From assembly GCA_963850765.1 (NCBI GenBank), contig CAWKMN010000003.1:682001-746000 (forward strand): DNA of 64,000 nucleotides, given 5' to 3'. Made by a program: the position numbers and the translations under genes. This document shows, one piece after another, positions 25,244-34,084 of this stretch (position 1 is the first letter of the stretch; every line of letters begins with the position of its first letter). Source of the DNA: CAWKMN01 sp963850765. GTDB lineage: Bacteria > Chloroflexota > Anaerolineae > Aggregatilineales > Aggregatilineaceae. Under the pieces are notes generated by a model. It did no database searches. It was not told the DNA's origin and saw nothing but the letters and a program-made list of their open reading frames with translations.

Positions 25244-26758
25244 TCAGCCGCCAAACGCCAGCGTGATCTCGCGCGCCATGTCGGACAACAGATAGGGGAA
25301 GATGCCCAGGATCAGCGTGCCCACGGCGGAGATGCTGATCGCCCACGCCAGCGGCCAGGGCGTATCAACCTCCGCCTCGCCCTCTTCAAAATACATCATC
25401 CATACGATACGCAGATAATAAAACGCCGAGATCAGGCTGGTCAGCACGCCGATCACGGCCAGCGGCATCAGATCCGCCGCGATCGCCGCCTTGAATACGA
25501 ACCACTTGCCGATAAAGCCCGCCGTCAGCGGAATCCCGGTCAGACTGAGCATAAACACCGCCATCGCGGCGGCCAGCATCGGCTGCGACCGCGACAGCCC
25601 GCGCACACTCCCCAGACTGGTACCTGAGGCATCGTCTTTTTCCAACGCGATCACCACGGCGAACGCGCCAAAATTGGTGAAGGCATACGCCGCCAGATAG
25701 ATCGCCACGGCGCGCGCGGCTTCGTCGGTCACAGCGGCGGTGCCCGCTGCGGCAATCGCCGACAGAATATAGCCCGCGTGCGCGATGCTCGAATAGGCAA
25801 GCAGCCGCTTAAGGTCCGTTTGCGCGATCGCCACGAGGTTGCCCAGGATCATCGTCAGCGCCGCGATCAGCCAGACGGTGCTCTGCCACGCCGCCGCCGA
25901 ATCGCCGTTGAGCACGAAATTGGGCATTCCTTCGGCCAGCACGCGCACCAGCGCCGCGAAACCACCCACTTTCGCCGCCACGCTCATATAAGCGACGACC
26001 GAGGTGGGCGCGCCCTGGTAGACATCCGGCGTCCACATGTGGAACGGTACAGCCGCCACCTTGAATCCAAGCCCGACCAGCGTCAAACCCGCGCCGATCA
26101 GCAGCAGATACTTGGTTGATGCGTCATCCGCGGTGATTTCTTCCACGGCCTGCCAGATCGCGCGAAAATTCGTGGTGCCGGTCGCGCCATAGATGAGCGC
26201 GATCCCATAGACGAGGAAGCCCGACGCGAACGCACCAAGAATGAAATACTTCATCGCGCTTTCTTCGGATTCTTCCTGCGGCCAGCGGAACCCACTCAGG
26301 ATGTACAGCGGGATCGACAGCAGTTCCAGCGCCACAAACACCGTCACGAGATCGCCCGCCGCGCCCATGAACATCGCGCCGGTGGTGGTGAACAGCAGCA
26401 GGTAATAATATTCGCCGCGCTGCCGGCCGATCCGGTTCAGATAGTTATAGGCGACCATCACGCCCAGCAGCGCCGTCACCAGCGCGATCACGTTGATCGT
26501 GTCGGTGAACTTATCCGCGACGTACATCCCGTAGAAAGACTCCCGATCGCCGCCCAGGTCGATCACGTCGGTGAGCGACAGCAGCGCGATCAGCAGCGAC
26601 ACGCCGATCCCACCCGCCGACAGCCAGGCCGTGAGGTATTTGCGGTCCTTGGGGATGTACAGGTCCACGATCATGAAGATGCATGCGCCCAGCGCCAGCA
26701 GCGACACTGGCAGCGTCGCTCCGATGTTGAGATCGCTTAAACCAGGGACTTCAAACAT
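25244..26758 (-). CDS. nuoN: NADH-quinone oxidoreductase subunit N
   Basis: A 504-residue antiporter-like membrane subunit of complex I with about 14 helices. Typical blocks are present: FTTTGAMFMGAAGDLVTVFVALELLSIPLYIL, VAAVPFHMWTPDVYQGAPTS and LKRLLAYSSIAHAGYIL (each given in part). The Lys in VAAVPFHMW-preceding GLGFK and the Glu in ELLSIP are the conserved proton-channel residues. It is the last gene of the nuo operon, 18 bases after nuoM and followed by a strong terminator. Confidence 0.96.
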   Translation of the reverse strand: MFEVPGLSDLNIGATLPVSLLALGACIFMIVDLYIPKDRKYLTAWLSAGGIGVSLLIALLSLTDVIDLGGDRESFYGMYVADKFTDTINVIALVTALLGVMVAYNYLNRIGRQRGEYYYLLLFTTTGAMFMGAAGDLVTVFVALELLSIPLYILSGFRWPQEESEESAMKYFILGAFASGFLVYGIALIYGATGTTNFRAIWQAVEEITADDASTKYLLLIGAGLTLVGLGFKVAAVPFHMWTPDVYQGAPTSVVAYMSVAAKVGGFAALVRVLAEGMPNFVLNGDSAAAWQSTVWLIAALTMILGNLVAIAQTDLKRLLAYSSIAHAGYILSAIAAAGTAAVTDEAARAVAIYLAAYAFTNFGAFAVVIALEKDDASGTSLGSVRGLSRSQPMLAAAMAVFMLSLTGIPLTAGFIGKWFVFKAAIAADLMPLAVIGVLTSLISAFYYLRIVWMMYFEEGEAEVDTPWPLAWAISISAVGTLILGIFPYLLSDMAREITLAFGG

Positions 26759-26776
26759 CGACTGTCACCGCCTTTA

Positions 26777-28291
26777 TTATCGCCCAGCCGCGACGGTTGC
26801 ATTTACCTGTTCGACCAGTTGCCTTACTGAGCCATCCATAAAGTCAAAGAAGTACCCGGCTTGCAGCCCGATCGCGAACACCATGATCAGGATCGGGATC
26901 AGCGACCACAGCTCGTGCCATTCCAGGTCCGGCAGACGGCGGTTTTCTTCTTTATCCAGCGCGCCCATAAAGACCGTGTTAAACATATACAGCATGTAAA
27001 TCGCGGCGAGAATAATGCCGAGCGCCGCGAAGGGCGTAAACCACCAGCTCAACACCTCGGAACCCGCCGCGCCGAGCAGAATCGTGAACTCGCCCACGAA
27101 GCCGTTCAGCCCCGGCAGACCCATGCTCGACAGCACGACCACCAGCGCGATCCCGCTGTAGAGCGGCATCGCCTTCCAGATGCCGCCGAAGGCGCTCATC
27201 AGCTTGGTATGGCGGCGCTCGTACAGCACGCCGACCAGCAGGAACAAGCCGCCCGTGCTGATGCCGTGATTGACCATCTGCAAGATGCCGCCCTGGATAC
27301 CCGCCGAATTCAGCGCGAAAATGCCGAGCATCACAAATCCCAGGTGGCTGATCGACGAATAGGCGACGAGCTTCTTGACGTCCTTCTGCCCGTAGCTCAC
27401 CCACGCGCCATAGATGATGCCGATCACCGCCAGCACGGCGATGTAGGGCGCGAACGTCTCGCTGGCTTCGGGGAACAGCGGCAGGTTAAAGCGCACAAAG
27501 CCATAGGTGCCCATCTTCAGCAGCACGCCCGCCAGGATGACCGATCCGGCGGTGGGAGCCTGGACGTGGGCATCCGGCAGCCACGAGTGCAGCGGCCACA
27601 TCGGGACTTTGATAGCAAACGCGATGGCAAACCCCAGGAACAGCCAGCGCCCGGTCGCCGTGCTGAAGCTCAGGTCGCCGGCCCTGATCTGGTCCAGAAT
27701 GGCCGGCAGCGAGAACGTGCCCGCCTCATTGCCCAGCCACAGGATCGCCAGCAGCATCAGCAGGCTGCCCGCCATCGTGTAGAGGAAGAACTTGATCGCG
27801 GCGTAAATGCGATCTTCCGCGCCCCAGATGCCGATCAGGAAGTACATCGGCACCAGCGTGACTTCCCAGAAGACGTAAAACAGGAAGAGATCCTGCGCCA
27901 CGAACACGCCGATCATCGCCCATTCCATGAGCAGCATCAGCGAATAGTACAGGCGCGGGCGCTCCTGGATCGACTTGAACGAGAACAGGATCGCCAGCGG
28001 CATGATAAACGTCGTCAGCAGCACCAGCCAGATGCTGATACCATCGATCGCGACGAAGTAGTGGATTGAAAACCCGCTGCCCGAAATCCACACGTTGTCC
28101 TGGGCCATTTGCAGGCCGGACACGGCGGTATCAAAATTCCTGACCAACAGCAGCGATACGCCGAACGTAATCAGCGACGTGATCAGGGATGCCCAACGGT
28201 ACTGCTGATCGCTGCGCGCAAAGATCATCATCAGGATCATGCCCGCCAGCGGCAGCATCAAGACCACAGTGACCAGCGAAATATCTTCCAT
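26777..28291 (-). CDS. nuoM: NADH-quinone oxidoreductase subunit M
   Basis: A 504-residue antiporter-like proton-pumping subunit. Family motifs include FYVFWEVTLVPMYFLIG with the channel Glu, WPLHSWLPDAHVQAPTAGS, and DVKKLVAYSSISHLGFVMLG. Length is normal for NuoM. It lies between nuoL and nuoN with short spacers (20 and 18 bases) and is probably translated as part of the one nuo message. Confidence 0.97.
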   Translation of the reverse strand: MEDISLVTVVLMLPLAGMILMMIFARSDQQYRWASLITSLITFGVSLLLVRNFDTAVSGLQMAQDNVWISGSGFSIHYFVAIDGISIWLVLLTTFIMPLAILFSFKSIQERPRLYYSLMLLMEWAMIGVFVAQDLFLFYVFWEVTLVPMYFLIGIWGAEDRIYAAIKFFLYTMAGSLLMLLAILWLGNEAGTFSLPAILDQIRAGDLSFSTATGRWLFLGFAIAFAIKVPMWPLHSWLPDAHVQAPTAGSVILAGVLLKMGTYGFVRFNLPLFPEASETFAPYIAVLAVIGIIYGAWVSYGQKDVKKLVAYSSISHLGFVMLGIFALNSAGIQGGILQMVNHGISTGGLFLLVGVLYERRHTKLMSAFGGIWKAMPLYSGIALVVVLSSMGLPGLNGFVGEFTILLGAAGSEVLSWWFTPFAALGIILAAIYMLYMFNTVFMGALDKEENRRLPDLEWHELWSLIPILIMVFAIGLQAGYFFDFMDGSVRQLVEQVNATVAAGR

Positions 28292-28311
28292 AAGTTTTGG
28301 TCCTTGTGCGG

Positions 28312-30614
28312 TTAGATTCCCAGCAGTTCACGAATCACAGGAAACAGAATCAACACCATCACCAGCAGCGCGCCCAACAGCACGCTCAGCGCGTAGGTGC
28401 GCACGTACCCCGTCTGGATCGTCCGCACGCGGGCCGCCAGATCGCGCGTCAGTTCGCCCACCCGGTTAAATCCCCGATCGATGATGCCCTTGTCCACCGG
28501 CTGCGTCAGAAACTCCGTCGCGCGGTTAAACGGGTCGCGGATCAGGCGGTGATGGACAAAATCATGCCAGAAACGCCAATCCAATTCTTCCGCCAGCCAG
28601 TACGCCGCGCGCCGGTACGGCCAGATGAGATACTTAAAATAGAACTCATCCCAATAGAGCTTGGCATTAGCGAGCGCGAACGCGGGCGCGGTCTGATCGT
28701 TGGCTTGCAGCGGGTCGGGCGGGATCTGGGCCAGCACGCGATCATTGTAAAGCTGCCGCGCCTGGTAGATCGCCACCAGCGCCAGTGTGACCGCCAGCGT
28801 CGCCAGCAAGAAGGTTGAACGAGCCGGCGTGCGCATAACTGACGCTGTGCTCCAGAAAGCTGGTGAACGAGTGTTCCCCAAACAGCCAGCCCAGGATCGG
28901 GAAGCCGCTCGGCACGTTGATGAACCCGATGAGCAGGCTCAGACCGGCCAGGATCAGCAGCGGTGTCGTCATCAGGCTGCCGGATTCCTCGGCGTGTTCG
29001 GCTGCGGGGTGGCGTGGCTCGCCAAAGAAGACCAGGCTGACCTGCCGCCACATGTAAAACGCGGTGAACACGGCCGCGGTCAGCAGCAGGGCGAAGGCGA
29101 CATAACCGCCCAGGCGGCCCTCGTCCACACCGCTTTTGATCGAATCGAGCAGGATTTCGTCCTTCGACCAGAAGCCCGCGAACGGGATGATCCCCGCCAG
29201 CGCCAGCGTCCCGAACAGATATGTCCAATAGGTGATGGGCATTTTGCGGCGCAGCCCGCCCATATAGCGCATATCCTGCGCGTCAAAGTGATCGTCGTCA
29301 CCATGACCGTCGCCGTGCCCCGCGTGCGCGAGATGGTGATGCCCGTGCTCCATGCCGTGAATGACCGAGCCGGAACCGAGGAACAGCAGCGCCTTAAAAC
29401 ACGCGTGTGTCACCAGATGGAACATCGCCGCCCCGTAAGCGCCCACACCGACCGCCGCCACCATGAAACCAAGCTGGCTGACCGTGCTGTACGCCAGCAC
29501 TTTCTTGATATCCCACTGCCCCATCGCGATAAATCCGGCGACAAGGGCCGTCGTCGCGCCGATAAGCGCCACCACGAACGACGTCAGGTCCGACGCGTGA
29601 TAAAACACGTTCGAGCGCACCATCATGTACACACCCGCCGTGACCATCGTCGCGGCATGGATGAGCGCGCTGACGGGGGTCGGGCCGGCCATAGCGTCCG
29701 GCAGCCACACGAACAGCGGGATCTGCGCGCTTTTGCCCGTCGCGCCGAGCAGGAACAGCAGCGTGATCACCGTCAGGGTCGCCTTAAAGCTCAGCGAGAA
29801 CAGCCCAAAGTTGACTTCGTGGCCGCCCTCTTCCAGCCATGTTTCCGCCTGGTTGAACACTCCCAGCGGTCCGGCGACGACATGTCGCCGCTTCTTCTTC
29901 GGGCAGCGCGGGTGAAAAGAGCGCTTCGTCACCCTCACCCGCTTCGGCGTGATGGACGATCGGCTCCTCGCCGGGATAATAGTAGGTCAGCGTCCCAAAC
30001 GTCCAGAAGGTGATCAGCAAACCCAGGATCAGCCCGAAGTCGCCTACACGGTTGACGATAAACGCTTTACGCGCCGCGTCGCTGTTCTCCCAGCCTTTGC
30101 CGTCGGGACGGTCGAACCAGAAGCCGATCAGCAGGAACGAGCACAGGCCCACGCCTTCCCAGCCGACAAACATCATCAGATAGTTGTTGCCCGTCACCAG
30201 GATTAGCATGAAGACCAGGAACAGGTTGAGGTACACGAAAAAACGCGGGAAACGCTCGTCGCCGTGCATGTATCCGATGGCGTAGATGTGGATCAGCGTG
30301 CCCACGCCTGTAACCACCAGCATCATCGTCACGCTGAGCGAGTCCACGCGAAATTCCCACGGGATCAGCACATTAGCCGAGGGGATCTTGATCCAGTCCG
30401 CCAGCAGCGGCATATCCACCGCCGCCGCGTCATAGCCGGTGTTGACCTGCGCCAGCCACAACAGCACCGCGATAACAAACGCGGTGCCGCTCGCGCCAAC
30501 GGCCACCAGACCCACGCCCTGCTCGCCCAGGCGTTTGCCGGTGAACAGGTTGATCAGCATCCCCGCCAGAGGGATCAGAACCACCAGGGGTACAAGGTCA
30601 AAGAAGTTTTCCAT
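28312..30614 (-). CDS. nuoL: NADH-quinone oxidoreductase subunit L (two frameshifts)
   Basis: The N-terminal part starts at ATG 30614 (GAGG 5 bases upstream) and reads through EFRVDSLSVTMMLVVTGVG and MMFVGWEGVGLCSFLLIGFW to about 29885. There a one-base shift leads into AGPLGVFNQAETWLEEGG, LFVWLPDAMAGPTPVSALIH and KKVLAYSTVSQLGFMVAAVG. A second shift near 28815 leads into the long C-terminal amphipathic helix region (YWDEFYFKYLIWPYRRAAYW) and the final membrane helix. About 767 residues, longer than usual. A His/Asp/Gly-rich loop (HGHHHLAHAGHGDGHGDDDH) lies after ALLFLGSGSVIHGMEHG. Confidence 0.92.
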
Positions 30615-30643
30615 GCGCGCCTCGTTGATGGTATGCGCCAGGG

Positions 30644-30958
30644 TCAATCTCTAAACTTATGCAAATCGTCAATGTTGATGCTCTTTTTGGTGCGGAAGAT
30701 CGCTACAATCAGCGCCAGCCCCACGGCGACCTCGGCCGCCGCCACCGTCATGACAAAAAATACCATCAGGTGCCCGTCGCCGTTGGCCCACTGCCGCGCA
30801 AACGCGGCCAGTGCCAGATTGCCCGCGTTGAGCATCAGCTCCACGGACATAAACACCAGGATCGCGTTCCGGCGCAGCAGGACGCCCATTACGCCCATGA
30901 TGAACAGAACCGCGCTGAGCAGCACGTAGAGTTCAACCGATACATCCGTCGCTTCCAT
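30644..30958 (-). CDS. nuoK: NADH-quinone oxidoreductase subunit K
   Basis: A 104-residue, three-helix membrane subunit. The second helix carries the conserved Glu in VFMSVELMLNAGNLALAAF and the third the conserved Glu in TVAAAEVAVGLALIVAIF, both part of the E-channel. Length is normal. Spacing to nuoJ is 12 bases and to nuoL about 29 bases. Confidence 0.97.
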   Translation of the reverse strand: MEATDVSVELYVLLSAVLFIMGVMGVLLRRNAILVFMSVELMLNAGNLALAAFARQWANGDGHLMVFFVMTVAAAEVAVGLALIVAIFRTKKSINIDDLHKFRD

Positions 30959-30970
30959 CGCTCTCCCCCG

Positions 30971-32170
30971 CTATTTGCTCGATTCACCGATGATGGGCTG
31001 ATCCAGGCCGGCCTGCGGGTTCGCCAGACGGCGGACCATCGGGCGGCGCGTGCTGAGTGTCTCGTGTGTCAGCACGATCGCGCCGATCATGGCGACCAGC
31101 AGCAGCAGCGCCACCATCTCGAACGGGAGCACGTAGCGCGTATACAAAAGCTGGCCGACATGCGCCGGGCTGCCAAAGGTCGGGCGGGCTTCGGTTTCGA
31201 GGTTGATCACCACGTCCACGAACGAGTTGTCGGGCTGGCGGGCTTCGGTGAACACCCACAAGCGGGAGGTGTTCGCTTCCAGTTCTTCGCTGTCCAGCAC
31301 GGCCAGCCGCGTCTGGCTGTCGCCTGATGGATGCAGCCCGATGGTCCGGGTGCCCGCGTTGATCTCGACCGCTTCGGACGCCTGACCGTAAGCCAGCCCA
31401 TCGACGACAGTGGTGCCGCTCGTCTCGTCGCGCACATCCACCGCCGGACGATCCGTAAGGCCGTTAACGGCAATCACCCGCACCGCATCCGAATCGTCGA
31501 TATAGGCGATGTCTTCGGACGCGGCGACGAGGGTCACACCCGGCGTTCCCGACCGCCCCACCGCCACCAGCGAGACCGATTCTCCGGCATCCAGCGTGAT
31601 CGTCTCCTCCACCAGCGGCTCTTCGGCGGCACGATCCGCGCCGGCGTTGTACAGCGCCACGTCATAACGGCCGGCTTCCCAGGTGTCAAAATCGCTGCTC
31701 TCGCGGAAGTCCAGGTCACGCGCCACCCGTTCGTCATCGACATACACATCCAGCGCCTCGACGCCGTCCACCGCATGCACGACGCGCAGATACGGCCCGG
31801 TTTTTTCCGGCTCGACGGTCAGATCAATTTCGCCGCCGATAATCGCAATGCTGGCGACGACGAGGAACAGCAGCGCCAGCGCAATCACCGACGGGGCCAG
31901 CCAGCGAAAGCGCGGATGCGCTTCGGGCAGCAGCTGTTCCGCGCCCAGCAGCATGATCACAAACAAAAACAGCACCATGATCGCGCCGGCATAAACCGTG
32001 ATCTGAACCATCGCCAGAAAGGGAGCGTTCAGCATGAGGAAAAAGAACGCGATACAGGCAAAGTTGAGGATCAGAAACAGCGCGCTGTAGATCGCGTTTT
32101 CGCTGATCAGCATCATGGCAGCGGAGATCACAGCAATCGCCCCCACAATGACAAAAAGTGTTAGTTCCAT
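30971..32170 (-). CDS. nuoJ: NADH-quinone oxidoreductase subunit J with a large DUF4397-like insertion
   Basis: A 399-residue protein, over twice the usual NuoJ length. Residues 1-113 form four helices, including the NuoJ core YAGAIMVLFLFVIMLLGAEQ (60-79). Residues 339-369 form the last helix with GQLLYTRYVLPFE and LLLLVAMIGAIVLTHE. Between them, about 115-330, lies a beta-rich soluble region starting GPYLRVVHAVDGVEALDVYV, with WEAGRYDVALYNAG and a second similar half (VRVIAVNGLTDRPAVDVRDE). This is the signature of two DUF4397-like beta-sandwiches. The Arg-rich tail after the last helix places the C-terminus inside, so the insert should face outward. The frame is uninterrupted. Confidence 0.9.
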   Translation of the reverse strand: MELTLFVIVGAIAVISAAMMLISENAIYSALFLILNFACIAFFFLMLNAPFLAMVQITVYAGAIMVLFLFVIMLLGAEQLLPEAHPRFRWLAPSVIALALLFLVVASIAIIGGEIDLTVEPEKTGPYLRVVHAVDGVEALDVYVDDERVARDLDFRESSDFDTWEAGRYDVALYNAGADRAAEEPLVEETITLDAGESVSLVAVGRSGTPGVTLVAASEDIAYIDDSDAVRVIAVNGLTDRPAVDVRDETSGTTVVDGLAYGQASEAVEINAGTRTIGLHPSGDSQTRLAVLDSEELEANTSRLWVFTEARQPDNSFVDVVINLETEARPTFGSPAHVGQLLYTRYVLPFEMVALLLLVAMIGAIVLTHETLSTRRPMVRRLANPQAGLDQPIIGESSK

Positions 32171-32301
32171 AGCATAACGCCGTCCTGATAGGTTGACCGG
32201 CCCAATAATGCTTCAAAATCAATTGTTCTAGACGCAGTGTAGCGTAAGTTCGGGCTGAGGGGAAGCCAGGCTCGCGGTCCGGCTTCCCTCCGTGTCGACA
32301 T

Positions 32302-32796
32302 CTAGATCGGATCTTCCATCTCCGGGATCGAACGGGTAAACTGGCCCGGTTCGGTCTGGCGGGGCGTGCCCTCTACCCCCGGCGGCGGCGGATCGATCAG
32401 CCGCTCTTTGGTATAGATCGTGTCGCGCCGGTCATTGAAGCTCAGCCGGAACTCGTGTTCGAGCACGATCGCTTCGGTCGGGCAGGCATCCTCGCAGTAG
32501 CCGCAGAAGATGCAGCGGAGCATGTTGATCTCATAGGTCTTGGCGTAACGCTCGCCTGGGCTGTAACGCGCTTCGTCTGTGTTCTCGGCCGGCTCCACCC
32601 AGATCGCGTCCGCCGGGCATGCCGCCGCGCACAGCGAGCAGCCGATGCACTTCTCCAGGCCGTTATCGTAACGCTTGAGCGAGTGACGCCCTTTGTAACG
32701 TTCGCGCAGAGGACGTTCTTCTTCAGGATACTGAACCGTGACCGGCCCCTCAAGAAGATGTTTGATCGTGGTCGCAAACCCACGTACCATGTTCAT
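32302..32796 (-). CDS. nuoI: NADH-quinone oxidoreductase subunit I
   Basis: A 164-residue ferredoxin-like peripheral-arm subunit. Two [4Fe-4S] motifs are complete: CIGCSLCAAACP and CIFCGYCEDACP. They pass electrons from NuoG toward NuoB. The start ATG at 32796 has GGAAG 7 bases upstream. A 131-base gap separates it from nuoJ; nothing else is seen there. Confidence 0.97.
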   Translation of the reverse strand: MNMVRGFATTIKHLLEGPVTVQYPEEERPLRERYKGRHSLKRYDNGLEKCIGCSLCAAACPADAIWVEPAENTDEARYSPGERYAKTYEINMLRCIFCGYCEDACPTEAIVLEHEFRLSFNDRRDTIYTKERLIDPPPPGVEGTPRQTEPGQFTRSIPEMEDPI

Positions 32797-32847
32797 AAGT
32801 TAGCTTCCCTTTTCATCCAATACAACAGGCCCGGTTGATCACGCTGC

Positions 32848-34083
32848 TTACCGCGCTCGGCGTCCCGACAGCGACACCGTCTCAACACGCCGGGTCTGAG
32901 CCGGGGTTGCATCGCGCTTGCGGCCCACCCGCGTGAACCACAGCGCCGCACCTGCCACAAGGACCAACCAGCTCGCCACGATGATCACCGCGTACACCGT
33001 GTCGCTGAGTTCTTCCGACAGGATCACCGTCACCGCGGACCACGCGACGGCCACCAGCGCCAGCGGCAGCATCACCTTCCAGCCGAAGGTCATCAGGCGG
33101 TCATAGCGGATGCGGGGCAGCGTGCCGCGCACCCAGATCATCACCAACAGCAGGAGGATTACCTTGATCGCAAAGACGAGAGGACCCAGCAGCGGCAGAT
33201 CATCCACGTACAGGAAGTGATACCCCCCAAAGTACATGGCCGCGCCGATCATGCTTACCGCGATCATGCTGACGTATTCGGCCAGGAAGAATATAGCAAA
33301 CTTCATGCCGCTGTATTCCGCATGATAACCGGCGGTCAGTTCCTGCTCGGCTTCGGGCATATCAAACGGCGCGCGGTTGACCTCGGCCAGCAGCGCCACC
33401 ATCAGAATAAACGCGGCCAGCGGATTCTCGAAGACAAACCAGCCGATAATGGGCGGGTCGTTCTGAGCATTGATGATATCCCCGATGCTCATCGAGCCGG
33501 TCAGCAGCACCGGCACGACAACCGCCAGACCCATGCTCAATTCATAGCTGATCATCTGCGCTGATGAGCGCAGCCCGCCGAGCATCGCATACTTGTTGTT
33601 GCTGGACCAGCCGGCCAGCACAATGCCGTAGATGCCGACGCTGGTAATGCCCAGCACCCACAGCACACCGACATTCACATCCGCCAGCCCCTGTGCCATG
33701 TGATACCACTTGCCGTCGAACCATGGGACGCTGATCGGCGGGCCGAAGGGGATGACGGCCACGACCAGCATTGACGGCACCAGCTTGATCACCGGCGCGA
33801 GCCAGAACACCAGCTTTTGCGCCGACTCGGGCGTGACATCTTCCTTAAAGATCAGCTTGATACCATCCGCGACCGGCTGGAGCAGACCCTTAGGGCCGGC
33901 GCGGTTCGGACCAATGCGCGACTGCAAGAAAGCCAGGAAGCGGCGTTCCAGCACCGTGGTATAGGCGAACCCGGTCAGCAGCACCAAAAACAGGATGAGA
34001 CTGGTCAGGATCGAGTGGACGACCGCGCAGGTCCCATTGCTGGCGCACTCGATCACCACACTCGTTTCATCGGGTCCAAACAT
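32848..34083 (-). CDS. nuoH: NADH-quinone oxidoreductase subunit H
   Basis: A 411-residue membrane subunit forming the quinone-binding site at the junction with the peripheral arm. Conserved segments include RRFLAFLQSRIGPNRAGPKG, GLLQPVADGIKLIFKED, LAEVNRAPFDMPEAEQELTA and YHAEYSGMKFAIFFLAEY. The C-terminus has about 40 extra basic residues (ALWFTRVGRKRDATPAQTRR). The ATG lies one base after the restored nuoG stop, implying translational coupling. Confidence 0.96.
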   Translation of the reverse strand: MFGPDETSVVIECASNGTCAVVHSILTSLILFLVLLTGFAYTTVLERRFLAFLQSRIGPNRAGPKGLLQPVADGIKLIFKEDVTPESAQKLVFWLAPVIKLVPSMLVVAVIPFGPPISVPWFDGKWYHMAQGLADVNVGVLWVLGITSVGIYGIVLAGWSSNNKYAMLGGLRSSAQMISYELSMGLAVVVPVLLTGSMSIGDIINAQNDPPIIGWFVFENPLAAFILMVALLAEVNRAPFDMPEAEQELTAGYHAEYSGMKFAIFFLAEYVSMIAVSMIGAAMYFGGYHFLYVDDLPLLGPLVFAIKVILLLLVMIWVRGTLPRIRYDRLMTFGWKVMLPLALVAVAWSAVTVILSEELSDTVYAVIIVASWLVLVAGAALWFTRVGRKRDATPAQTRRVETVSLSGRRAR

Positions 34084-34084
34084 G

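Noticed and set aside
28312..28881. A stand-alone small membrane protein gene between nuoL and nuoM
   Set aside because: It is the C-terminal end of NuoL after a frameshift near 28815; the joined sequence is continuous with the NuoL pattern.
26861..30013. Long plus-strand frames opposite nuoM and nuoL (about 400 codons each)
   Set aside because: They mirror conserved nuo genes and are rich in Arg, Gln and His as expected for antisense of membrane-protein codons.
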